Shown one piece after another: positions 56,793-64,000 of a stretch of 64,000 nt of DNA. Location: positions 2,572,501-2,636,500 of the forward strand of contig NZ_CP020038.1 in the NCBI RefSeq assembly GCF_002157225.2, in the 5' to 3' direction. Both the position numbers and the translations under genes were made by a program. Numbering within the stretch: the first letter of the stretch is position 1; every line of letters starts with the position of its first letter. Below the pieces are notes generated by a model. The model ran no database searches. It was not told the DNA's origin and saw only the letters and a list, made by a program, of their open reading frames with translations. Source of the DNA: Agarilytica rhodophyticola. GTDB taxonomy: Bacteria > Pseudomonadota > Gammaproteobacteria > Pseudomonadales > Cellvibrionaceae.

Positions 56793-59660
56793 TTAAGGCA
56801 CCGCAAGGCCAATATCAACGCGATACCCCAATTGCTGAAGTTGCATGACGGCAGCGTCTGAGGTGTTCGTGCGGGCTGCGTCTGCGGCCCTAGTTATCGT
56901 TATATTTGCTGAGCTGTTATTGGTTCCTGTTAGGTTACCAGCCAATGCGATCAGTAAATTATCCAGGTCTGTTGAGCTAAACCCACTACTTCCATCGCCC
57001 TCGGTGATGATAAGCTCCGACAAACTGAAAGGGCGCCAGACAGGGGGATTAGAAAAGAGGTTTATGCTGTTATTGCCGCCGATAGCAAGACTTGCGATAA
57101 AGTCGTTTGTCAGTAGGGCAAGATCGCCGCTGATCGTGTTATTGCCGAAAACCTGAAAGTTACTCACATTGCTAGGAAGATTCTGAATATCTCCTGAAAT
57201 AGTGTTATCGCCGAATATAAAAACGTTAAACAGCCTCGAGGGAATATTTTGGATATCACCGAAAACCGTGTTATTCCCGCCTAAATCAATAGATAGTATA
57301 TTGGCAGGGAGACGGGTAAAGTCGCCGCCAATGGTGTTGTTGCCATCAACGGATAAAGACAGTAATCCCGTATTGGCAGGGATAAGGCTAAGGTCACCGC
57401 TAATCGTATTAAGCCCGCTAATCATGATTGCGCCGATAGCTGTATGCAAATCCTCAATATTGCCGCTAATGGTATTACTGCCTTCGATAAACAGTGAGGC
57501 AAGGCTCTGTGGTATCGCGCCTAATTGCCCGCCTATGGTGTTATCGCCATCGACAATTCTCAACGTTCTAAGAGAGCCTGGAATAGCGCCAATATTCCCA
57601 CTTATGCTGTTGGGATAGGACAAATCAAACTGGGTAATTTGTGCTGGAAGGTTATCTATCAAGCCACTAATTTGGCCATCGCTGCCACTGATAGTGACTT
57701 CCTCTAAGCTACGTGGAAAATTCCTTACCTCTCCATTGATGTAGAGGCCCGCCCGTGGATTACTTGAGGAATTCGAAAAGTTACTGCGTAGCCGAAGTGT
57801 TTCTAATTGTGGATTATTCTGGCCAAGTAGCATTAACTCTGCATCAACAGCACTAAACTGACCCGTTTCGATATCGATATATTCAAGATCACTCGCATTT
57901 TCAAATATAGCCAGGTCGAATAGGTAGGCGAGATCGCCATCTACTTCTATTCCTCGCAGTGAGCCTTGGCCTTGTGAAAAACGCAGGGTAATTTCTCCGG
58001 AGTCAGATGCACTGTAGGTGTGAGAAGCAAAACCACCGCCAAATGGTACGTCTAAACCAATATTGAAAATTTCCTGATTAGTGATATTAATGGTTGAACC
58101 GTCCCCCCAGTCTATTTGTGCTGTGCCGGAGACTAATGCAAGGCCAATATTGATAGTAACATCGCTACCAGCAGAGCCTGCTGCAAAGTAGGGTATGCGC
58201 ATGGGGTCGCCGAACACTGGCTCATTCACGGATAAGCTAACGAATACTTCACTGCTGCCACTTACATTCCTTGCTTCGATCGCGAACATGGGGAAAGTAC
58301 TTGCCCCTGCGGGGCCTGTTGTTGGCAATTGCAGTACGGTAGGAATACCGTCGATTTCACAGGTCGATAAATCCTGGGAGATACGCACCATCAGGCCATC
58401 TGGTAAGTTGCTACCAGGGCGACAGTCGCTGAGTTGTCCTCCACCATTGTTGGTAATACTTAAAAGGGGAATCGACTCGTTAATGGTGTAGTTCTGAATA
58501 GGTGGTGTGACTAAGTTTGGCGCTGATGGATTAACACCAATGGCGACGTCTATGCTGCTACTGCCGCTTGTGTTACTCGCTGTTATTTGCACTGTAGTAT
58601 TTTGTTGTATTGTGGTGGGAGTGCCGCTGATAATGCAGGATGTTAAATCACTCGTAGGTGCGATATTTAAGCCGTTGGGTAAGGCACTTGCTTCGCATGA
58701 GGTAATATCTGCACCACCGGTATTAGTCAATTGTATCGGTGAAATAGTTTGGCCAGCAGTTAACACCTGGGCAGCCAAATCTTGCAATTGTGGTGCAATA
58801 GCGCCCTCTGGTCCCTGGTTATCACGAATTAACATGGTGCCCGTATTTGAACGGAAGTTACCTTCACTATCTGCCAGCGTGATTTGCAAACTAAAGGTTT
58901 CATTTTCTTCGCCGCCAACACTATCGATGATGGGCACATCTACAAAGGCTTCTGTCTCGCCGGCAGGAACGACCAAACTTCCCGATACGGCCTGGTAATC
59001 TATACCGGCTAAAGCACTGCCATCCAATGTTCTGTAGTCGATGATTAGGTCATTGGCCTGAGCGCTATTAATGCGGATTTGAAAACGGGCATTGGCTTGA
59101 TCTTCATTGACGGTGTCGCCAATAACGCGTGCAAAAGCTGCAGAGGGTGTCACCACTATTGAAGTTGTGGAGGCGTTTATTAAGCCACTACTATCGCGTA
59201 TCACTAGCTGAAAGGTTAATACCGTCTGCTGTAAAAAGTCAGGAATAAGAATCTGGGTGGCCAAGTTATTGGGACTGGCAATGGTAATAGCAGGGTCGCT
59301 GTCACCGATCTGACGCCAAAGAATTTGACTAATTGTTTTACTGTTTTTAGCTTCTGCTTGCCCTCTAAGGTTAACTAAAACATTGGCATCGGCATTTTGT
59401 GGATTGCCGGCGAATACTGAAGGTAAATTTGCAAGTTGATCCGGATCAGCGGGTCTCTCGCCGGGCGGAGCACTAATAATCCCACCTCCTGAGTTGATAT
59501 CACTTGGGATAGGTGAGGCGATATCACTATCGTTAAAGCGAGAAACACCATTATCTTCACAGGCACTTAAACCTAGTGTGAAAATCAAAAGGATCAGAAT
59601 TAGAGAGTGGTTAGATGATTTTATCGGAGTCATAGTTTTTATGATTTTTCTAGTAATCAT
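56793..59660 (-). CDS. Large lipoprotein with Calx-beta, Ig-like and plant-LRR-like repeats
   Basis: A 955-residue predicted lipoprotein (lipobox LSAC, Cys34). After a Gly/Pro/Asp-rich linker come a PKD/Ig-like part, a Calx-beta domain (about 180-280), two similar putative Ig-type segments with Cys pairs and PNGL or PDGL (about 290-480), a beta-rich region with a WGDG turn, and then eight or nine tandem repeats of about 22 residues (about 680-870) of the kind NTISGDIQNLPSNVSNFQVFGN. The repeat has the form of plant-type leucine-rich repeats (N-x-I-x-G-x-I-x2-L/I-P). It ends with a helical domain containing TDLDNLLIALAGNL. It is probably anchored in the outer membrane facing outward and may bind surfaces or cells; that is inference. 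An ATG nine codons later is an alternative start. Confidence 0.85.
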   Translation of the reverse strand: MITRKIIKTMTPIKSSNHSLILILLIFTLGLSACEDNGVSRFNDSDIASPIPSDINSGGGIISAPPGERPADPDQLANLPSVFAGNPQNADANVLVNLRGQAEAKNSKTISQILWRQIGDSDPAITIASPNNLATQILIPDFLQQTVLTFQLVIRDSSGLINASTTSIVVTPSAAFARVIGDTVNEDQANARFQIRINSAQANDLIIDYRTLDGSALAGIDYQAVSGSLVVPAGETEAFVDVPIIDSVGGEENETFSLQITLADSEGNFRSNTGTMLIRDNQGPEGAIAPQLQDLAAQVLTAGQTISPIQLTNTGGADITSCEASALPNGLNIAPTSDLTSCIISGTPTTIQQNTTVQITASNTSGSSSIDVAIGVNPSAPNLVTPPIQNYTINESIPLLSITNNGGGQLSDCRPGSNLPDGLMVRISQDLSTCEIDGIPTVLQLPTTGPAGASTFPMFAIEARNVSGSSEVFVSLSVNEPVFGDPMRIPYFAAGSAGSDVTINIGLALVSGTAQIDWGDGSTINITNQEIFNIGLDVPFGGGFASHTYSASDSGEITLRFSQGQGSLRGIEVDGDLAYLFDLAIFENASDLEYIDIETGQFSAVDAELMLLGQNNPQLETLRLRSNFSNSSSNPRAGLYINGEVRNFPRSLEEVTISGSDGQISGLIDNLPAQITQFDLSYPNSISGNIGAIPGSLRTLRIVDGDNTIGGQLGAIPQSLASLFIEGSNTISGNIEDLHTAIGAIMISGLNTISGDLSLIPANTGLLSLSVDGNNTIGGDFTRLPANILSIDLGGNNTVFGDIQNIPSRLFNVFIFGDNTISGDIQNLPSNVSNFQVFGNNTISGDLALLTNDFIASLAIGGNNSINLFSNPPVWRPFSLSELIITEGDGSSGFSSTDLDNLLIALAGNLTGTNNSSANITITRAADAARTNTSDAAVMQLQQLGYRVDIGLAVP

Positions 59661-59960
59661 GTTCTTAGAGCTAAAATATTATTGAGTGAAAAACAGGCTG
59701 GTGTGCTATAGCTTTCCAATAAGCCAATACCTAAAAACCTATGGAGATTGCGCGTGTGATTTTTTACATGATGGCTCCCTGTTGTTAACATCCATATTAT
59801 TAACTTTATTTTGCATTCCTATTGCCTTCTTTACTTTTTCTGTCGTTAGCTAATGTTACTATTTAGCTTTTCTCTAGTCTTAGTTTTTTGTGTCTTTCTT
59901 TAATCGTGAACTAGCAATTTTTTAGCCGTTAATAGATTTTATTTTTGACGCACACAGGTA
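59661..59960. other. Intergenic region upstream of the lipoprotein gene
   Basis: About 300 AT-rich bases between two minus-strand genes. It should hold the promoter of the large lipoprotein gene. No coding frame, RNA gene or clear terminator was seen. Confidence 0.45.
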
Positions 59961-60572
59961 CTACTCTGGCTCATAAAAGTATTCCAAATGTTGCAGTAGG
60001 TAGTTGCCGTCAATCATGTTGGGGTGAAGTGTAAATACTGCCATACGATTATCTATAATGGTATCGGGTTTTACGATGTGGTTGACGCAATGATAGTGCG
60101 ATCTTTCTACATAATCATCGAATAATAATGTGGTTGTTTTTTTTATAGCCATACATGAAGCGATAAAACAAGCCACACGAAAGCGACCATCGATCAAAAC
60201 AATATCGGGGGTGAGTGTGTGCTCTTGGCAGAATTGCCAGGGTAACTTGGCATAGGTTGGCCAGGTTTTCCATTGTGCTTCATTATCAGGGTAACCCCAA
60301 TTTTCTGTTTTACCGATATTAGCCCATAGCGGCACAATATCTCCTGGCAGACCCGCTTCTTTGTAGGAAGCCATAAGCTCCATCAACCACTGTATATCAG
60401 ATTCCACGCTGAGTATTTTCTTGCCTACTTGTGCTGCGAAAAGCGTTGAGCCACCAGAGCCATATTCCACAATTAATTGCGCGCTCTGGTATGTCTCTTT
60501 GACGAAGTCTGCTACTTTTGGCGGAAAAGTTAATTCAAATTTCTTAAACAATGGTATATCCAAATTGCACAA
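59961..60572 (-). CDS. SAM-dependent methyltransferase-like protein
   Basis: A 203-residue protein with a Rossmann-type start: VEYGSGGSTLFAAQ resembles SAM-binding motif I, SVESD the acidic loop after strand 2, and VLIDGRFRVACFIASC and LLFDDYVERSHY the later strands. This pattern occurs in small methyltransferase-like proteins found near polysaccharide and sulfotransferase genes. The substrate is unknown. No such genes are beside it here. Confidence 0.7.
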   Translation of the reverse strand: MCNLDIPLFKKFELTFPPKVADFVKETYQSAQLIVEYGSGGSTLFAAQVGKKILSVESDIQWLMELMASYKEAGLPGDIVPLWANIGKTENWGYPDNEAQWKTWPTYAKLPWQFCQEHTLTPDIVLIDGRFRVACFIASCMAIKKTTTLLFDDYVERSHYHCVNHIVKPDTIIDNRMAVFTLHPNMIDGNYLLQHLEYFYEPE

Positions 60573-60909
60573 GGTTTTTCATAGACGCTGTCACTTAACA
60601 TTCATAATCGATCCAAAATTTTGAGTGAAAGCCTTTAGCGTAACTGTAAATAATCAAAGCCATCATAGTAAATGTTTTCTTGAATAAATATTGTGTAAAT
60701 TTGTGTGCTTCCAAGCATGCTGGTCATTATTCCACTGATAAAGATAAAAGAGCGAGGAAGTGAGCGGTTGAAATGTGTTCAATTTAAACGATGCTGTGTG
60801 GATAGTACAATGTTACCGAGAGCGAAGACTTGTGATATATAGGTGTATATGCCTTTGCTCTCGGTTGTTACATTATTGAGTATTAAAATAGATATAGCTT
60901 ACTTGGGTT
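60573..60909. other. Intergenic region with a long-loop inverted repeat
   Basis: About 337 bases. An inverted repeat of 12 bases with one mismatch (CCGAGAGCGAAG at 60816-60827 with CTTTGCTCTCGG at 60853-60864) lies 46 bases after the 60910 gene on its strand and may end its transcript. No gene was seen. Confidence 0.5.
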
Positions 60910-61293
60910 TTAGATCTTCTCTAAAATCTCATCACCTAACTTAATAAGTTGCTCTAGCCCTTTTTCGATTTCTATTGCCGTGGCAGCCGAATAACTTAAG
61001 GACTTTATCAGCGCTAAATCATTAGATTCTTCTATATAGCCAAGGTAAGTGCCCTGCATTAGCGGCGCATTGGTATTTAGACTCAGACACGCTGCTAACT
61101 TAGATGGGTTATCTCTTAGAGTGGGATCGACCGCTAATTCTATGGCTAATGCTAATGTTTCAACTTCATCGTAGCGTTCAAACCATATAGTTTTACCGCT
61201 AGTGGTGGTAATTTCCGCAGCACCGCTGTGCAGGGGAATATCTATTCCGATTTTTTCTTCTAGTTGTTTTACTTCATAGTCTAGGTTTAACAT
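60910..61293 (-). CDS. Type III secretion chaperone-like (CesT/SycE-fold) protein
   Basis: A 127-residue acidic protein. The pattern of a leading helix, a beta block with TIWFERYDEVETLALAIEL, then LNTNAPLMQGTYLGYIEESN, LALIKSLSY and a long final helix (AIEIEKGLEQLIKLGDEIL) resembles class I type III secretion chaperones, which are small, acidic and usually sit next to their effector. No injectisome genes are in the window. The ATG at 61293 is preferred (TGGA upstream) over one seven codons earlier. It follows a small basic gene by about 50-70 bases on the same strand. Assignment is by pattern and needs a structure-based search. Confidence 0.6.
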   Translation of the reverse strand: MLNLDYEVKQLEEKIGIDIPLHSGAAEITTTSGKTIWFERYDEVETLALAIELAVDPTLRDNPSKLAACLSLNTNAPLMQGTYLGYIEESNDLALIKSLSYSAATAIEIEKGLEQLIKLGDEILEKI

Positions 61294-61365
61294 GATTTTT
61301 CCAGTAAATATCATATTCGTTAGTATGGATTAAAACTAAACGATGCTATTTGAAGTTAAATTATT

Positions 61366-61668
61366 CTATTTTTTACGTTTTGAGTCTGTCATTGAACCTA
61401 AAAAGTTACCCAGCGCTGCCGCACTAGCACCCAATGCTTGATGGGCGTTCTTGTCGGAAGGATTACTCAAATATTTATCAATTCTGTGTGCAGCGTAGCG
61501 AGAGGAACTTCTGCCACTAAGTTTTCGCTTCAGTGCGCTACCGGCGCCGGTGAGCATCTCAGAGAGCATCTGATCGTCCTTCTTTTTGGATCTACTGCTT
61601 TTGCCGGTTCTATGGCCTGCCATTGCTAAAGTATTGTAAGCATTTGAATGATTAGTGACTTGCGGCAT
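61366..61668 (-). CDS. Small basic protein of unknown function
   Basis: A 100-residue, Lys/Arg/Ser-rich protein, with AGGA seven bases before its ATG. The N-terminus is Ser/Asn/Thr-rich, then SSRSKKKDDQML, SALKRKLSGRSSSRYAAHRID and a helix with ALGASAAALGNFLGSM, ending KRKK. No cleavable signal or membrane helix is evident. It is directly upstream of the CesT-like gene, the usual order for an effector and its chaperone, and the flexible polar N-terminus is the type expected of a type III substrate. That pairing is inference. Confidence 0.65.
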   Translation of the reverse strand: MPQVTNHSNAYNTLAMAGHRTGKSSRSKKKDDQMLSEMLTGAGSALKRKLSGRSSSRYAAHRIDKYLSNPSDKNAHQALGASAAALGNFLGSMTDSKRKK

Positions 61669-61893
61669 ACTATTTTTCCTATTGTTATTTATATTTTGAA
61701 GTTACACGAAGTTATGAGTCTATAAACTAAATAATGTATATTTAGTTCTGAGGTGCATCCGTAAGTGTGCAGGGAAAATAGAAAGTTCGAAATGTTTAAA
61801 TCGATATCTTCATGCCAGGGCATTGTGGCAGTTTTTGTGGGGCCAGTGGTTTCACTGGCAAATATATTTCACGCGAGAAAAAAGGGTACAAGA

Positions 61894-62325
61894 TTAATGT
61901 AAAGAACCTTCGATATCAGTTTTAGACTGCTTCACCAATTGCTCATAATTCACCGCTTGATCCGTATGAGACCTGGCTTCGTGAAATGCCTCATCGAGCT
62001 GCTGGAAGTGGCTAATTTCATGGTCTTCCAAAAAGTGCAAACAATCACCGCCAAAATACCAAAATAGATCCCTTGGCACAGCGGGCATGAGTTGTTGGTA
62101 GTTTGAAACAATATGATTAAGCAACCATTGACCAGAGTCTGAAACATCCTGCTGGTTTGGATGGTTGCTTAAAATGTCGTCAAGTTTTTCTAGAAAAAGG
62201 GCTTGAAGTTCATCTAAGACGTCACCATTGAAAGGGGGCGTTCGTTTAATGTGTTCAGCGAGTGTTTCAATGAGTGTTTGATGGTATTGTTGGTAACTTT
62301 TTTCGGACAGATTTTTATCGGACAT
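61894..62325 (-). CDS. PA2817-family conserved protein
   Basis: A 143-residue soluble, acidic protein. It has RDLFWYFGGDCLHFLEDHEI followed by a helix with FQQLDEAFHEA, as in the Pseudomonas PA2817 family, whose function is unknown. It reads divergently from a YadG-type ABC transporter gene, with only 42 bases between their starts. The region after its stop (61842-61859) has a 7-bp hairpin GCCAGTG/CACTGGC. Confidence 0.8.
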   Translation of the reverse strand: MSDKNLSEKSYQQYHQTLIETLAEHIKRTPPFNGDVLDELQALFLEKLDDILSNHPNQQDVSDSGQWLLNHIVSNYQQLMPAVPRDLFWYFGGDCLHFLEDHEISHFQQLDEAFHEARSHTDQAVNYEQLVKQSKTDIEGSLH

Positions 62326-62367
62326 ACGTCAGCACTACTTCCTGGCGGGTTTAAGTGAGATTACAAT

Positions 62368-63303
62368 ATGACCTTGGCACTAGAAATACAAGGGTTAGGC
62401 AAAGTTTATGGGAACAACTTTGAAGCCCTGAAGGGAATCGATCTAAAGGTAGAGAAAGGCGATTTTTACGCATTATTAGGCCCAAACGGTGCCGGTAAAT
62501 CCACCACTATTGGTATTATCTCTTCACTTGTTAAAAAAACGGCGGGGAAGGTAAGTATTTTTGGTCATGATATTGATCAAAATTTCTCCACTGCCAAGCA
62601 GTATCTCGGTGTTGTGCCGCAAGAATTTAACTTCAACATGTTTGAGAAGGTTGAGGATATTGTGCTCAATCAGGCAGGCTATTTCGGTATGCCTAGAAGC
62701 CTAGCACTTGAACGTGCCGAGAAATATTTAAAGCAATTGGGTTTATGGGAAAAACGCAATGATGCGGCACGCAATTTATCTGGAGGCATGAAACGTCGTT
62801 TAATGATTGCTCGTGCTTTTGTTCACGAGCCTCAGCTATTGATTTTAGATGAGCCTACGGCAGGCGTAGATATTGAATTGCGCCGCTCCATGTGGGAGTT
62901 TTTGGAGAGCGCCAATGCAGCGGGTACCACCATTATTCTCACCACACATTATTTAGAAGAGGCAGAAAGCCTGTGTCGCAATATCGCCATTATTAATCAC
63001 GGTGAGATTGTTGAAGATACCAGTATTAAAAATATTTTGAAGCAACTAAATAAAGAAGTATTTATTTTGGATACGCAAGTTGAAATTAAAACCTGTCCTG
63101 AAGTGGCAGGCTACAACCTGAGCAAAGTGGATAATTCCACCTTGGAAGTAGAAGTGGATAAGGGCCAGTCCCTCAACGCGTTATTTGAAGGTTTGTCATC
63201 GGCATCTATCGATGTGGTAAGTATGCGTAATAAAGTGAATCGACTGGAAGAATTGTTCGTATCACTAGTGAATGAATCTAACGATAAGGCGGTGGCGAAA
63301 TGA
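62368..63303 (+). CDS. yadG: ABC transporter ATP-binding protein (YadG-like)
   Basis: A 311-residue ABC ATPase. Walker A GPNGAGKST at 38-46, the signature LSGGMKRR at 137-144, Walker B LLILDEP with Glu162, and the switch His in TTHYLEEAE. It matches the YadG type, which pairs with a DUF/ABC-2 permease YadH; the cargo is not known. Its stop overlaps the permease start by four bases (ATGA). Confidence 0.92.
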   Translation: MTLALEIQGLGKVYGNNFEALKGIDLKVEKGDFYALLGPNGAGKSTTIGIISSLVKKTAGKVSIFGHDIDQNFSTAKQYLGVVPQEFNFNMFEKVEDIVLNQAGYFGMPRSLALERAEKYLKQLGLWEKRNDAARNLSGGMKRRLMIARAFVHEPQLLILDEPTAGVDIELRRSMWEFLESANAAGTTIILTTHYLEEAESLCRNIAIINHGEIVEDTSIKNILKQLNKEVFILDTQVEIKTCPEVAGYNLSKVDNSTLEVEVDKGQSLNALFEGLSSASIDVVSMRNKVNRLEELFVSLVNESNDKAVAK

Positions 63304-64000
63304 GTGCACAGCAGCAGTTTATTGCATTTCTCACCATTATTCGCCGTGAAATTAGACGCTTCCTGCGTATATGGGTGCAAACGCTCATTCCACCTGTTAT
63401 CACCATGGTGCTGTATTTTCTCATTTTTGGTTCCTTGATCGGCTCTAGGATTGGCCAGATGGGGGGCTATGATTATATGTCCTTTGTGGTGCCTGGCCTC
63501 ATTATGATGTCGGTGATTAGTAATTCTTACGCAAATGTGGTGTCCTCTTTTTATAGTGCTAAGTTTACTAAAAGTGTGGAAGAGCTGCTGGTTAGTCCGA
63601 CGCCCAATTATGTGATTTTATGTGGCTATGTTTTGGGCGGCTCTCTGCGCGGATTACTTGTTGGTGGGATTGTGACCATTATTTCGTTTTTCTTTACCAA
63701 GTTACATGTTCACAATGTTGCGGTTATTGTGGCTGTTATCTTTTTGACGTCACTGTTGTTTTCAATGGCGGGAATGATTAATGCTATTTATGCTAATTCA
63801 TTTGATGATATTTCAATTATTCCCACCTTTGTATTAACCCCCTTGACCTATCTTGGCGGTGTTTTCTACTCCATCGATTTACTTCCAGAATTCTGGCAGG
63901 GCGTTTCGCAATTGAACCCTGTATTGTATATGGTGAATGCCTTTCGCTATGGTTTTTTGGGCGTTTCTGATGTGAGTATTGCAGTATCGTTTATCGGTAT
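63300..64000 (+). CDS. yadH: ABC-2 type permease (YadH-like), cut by the window end
   Basis: The first 233 codons of a permease, beginning MSAQQQFIAFLTIIRREI. Visible family segments are WVQTLIPPVITMVLYFLIFG, GRIGQM-like SRIGQMGGYDYM, FVVPGLIMM, SVEELLVSPTPN and LTYLGGVFYSIDLLPEFW, with several membrane helices; the frame is still open at the edge. It overlaps yadG and is translated with it. Confidence 0.92.
   Translation, partial: MSAQQQFIAFLTIIRREIRRFLRIWVQTLIPPVITMVLYFLIFGSLIGSRIGQMGGYDYMSFVVPGLIMMSVISNSYANVVSSFYSAKFTKSVEELLVSPTPNYVILCGYVLGGSLRGLLVGGIVTIISFFFTKLHVHNVAVIVAVIFLTSLLFSMAGMINAIYANSFDDISIIPTFVLTPLTYLGGVFYSIDLLPEFWQGVSQLNPVLYMVNAFRYGFLGVSDVSIAVSFIG

Noticed and set aside
56845-58998. 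Several plus-strand frames opposite the large lipoprotein gene
   Set aside because: They are shadows of a repeat-rich gene with a clear lipobox and domains on the other strand.

Overview
The window reads as a chromosomal segment of a free-living, motile and surface-attaching gammaproteobacterium. It carries TrmL, RlmM, YheU, GcvR, EpmC, PdxB, AlaA, an RNase II, HrpA and a PA2817-family protein next to a YadG/YadH-type exporter, plus a full MSHA type IV pilus locus of the kind known from Vibrio, Shewanella and Alteromonas. Gene content and moderately AT-rich DNA would suit a marine Cellvibrionales/Pseudomonadales relative. That placement is inference, since no 16S gene lies in the window.

Layout. 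1-3.4 kb: end of a 16S-23S spacer, a complete 23S and 5S rRNA and a terminator. 4-10.4 kb: accA, hrpA, an MlaA-type lipoprotein and a PilZ protein. 10.8-16.8 kb: a signalling block with a response-regulator/PP2C phosphatase coupled to a STAS protein, a DUF4136 lipoprotein, then FHA - CHASE2-like Ser/Thr kinase - FHA. 16.9-20.6 kb: RNase II, a secreted peroxiredoxin-like protein and trmL. 20.9-33.9 kb: a nearly unbroken MSHA pilus operon (mshI, PilN-like, J, K, L, M, N, E, G, F, then five pilin-like genes A, C, D, O, P), followed by convergent gspB/gspA. 36.8-51.9 kb: mostly housekeeping and conserved genes, including tightly overlapping epmC - 5'-nuclease - pdxB - ATP-NAD-kinase-like - methyltransferase, and a GGDEF/EAL protein. 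53-56.6 kb: an accessory-looking stretch with a duplicated tRNA-Glu/tRNA-Gly pair, a decayed third copy, a 24-repeat type I-F CRISPR array with no cas genes in the window, a secreted-protein gene broken by a stop codon, and two small paralogous genes of unknown function. 56.8-62.3 kb: a large lipoprotein with Calx-beta and plant-LRR-like repeats, a methyltransferase-like gene, and a small pair in which one member resembles type III secretion chaperones. 62.4-64 kb: an ABC exporter cut by the window edge.

How the parts may work together. Cyclic di-GMP is a recurring theme: a PilZ protein, a GGDEF/EAL enzyme, and an MshE ATPase whose N-terminus has the MshEN c-di-GMP-binding pattern. Together these suggest second-messenger control of pilus-based attachment. 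The PP2C/STAS pair and the FHA/kinase/FHA cluster look like Ser/Thr phosphorylation modules with no dedicated partner enzyme in view (no anti-sigma kinase, no stand-alone phosphatase), so a functional link between them is possible but unproven. The most unusual region is the tRNA-CRISPR-small-gene stretch at 53-56.6 kb.
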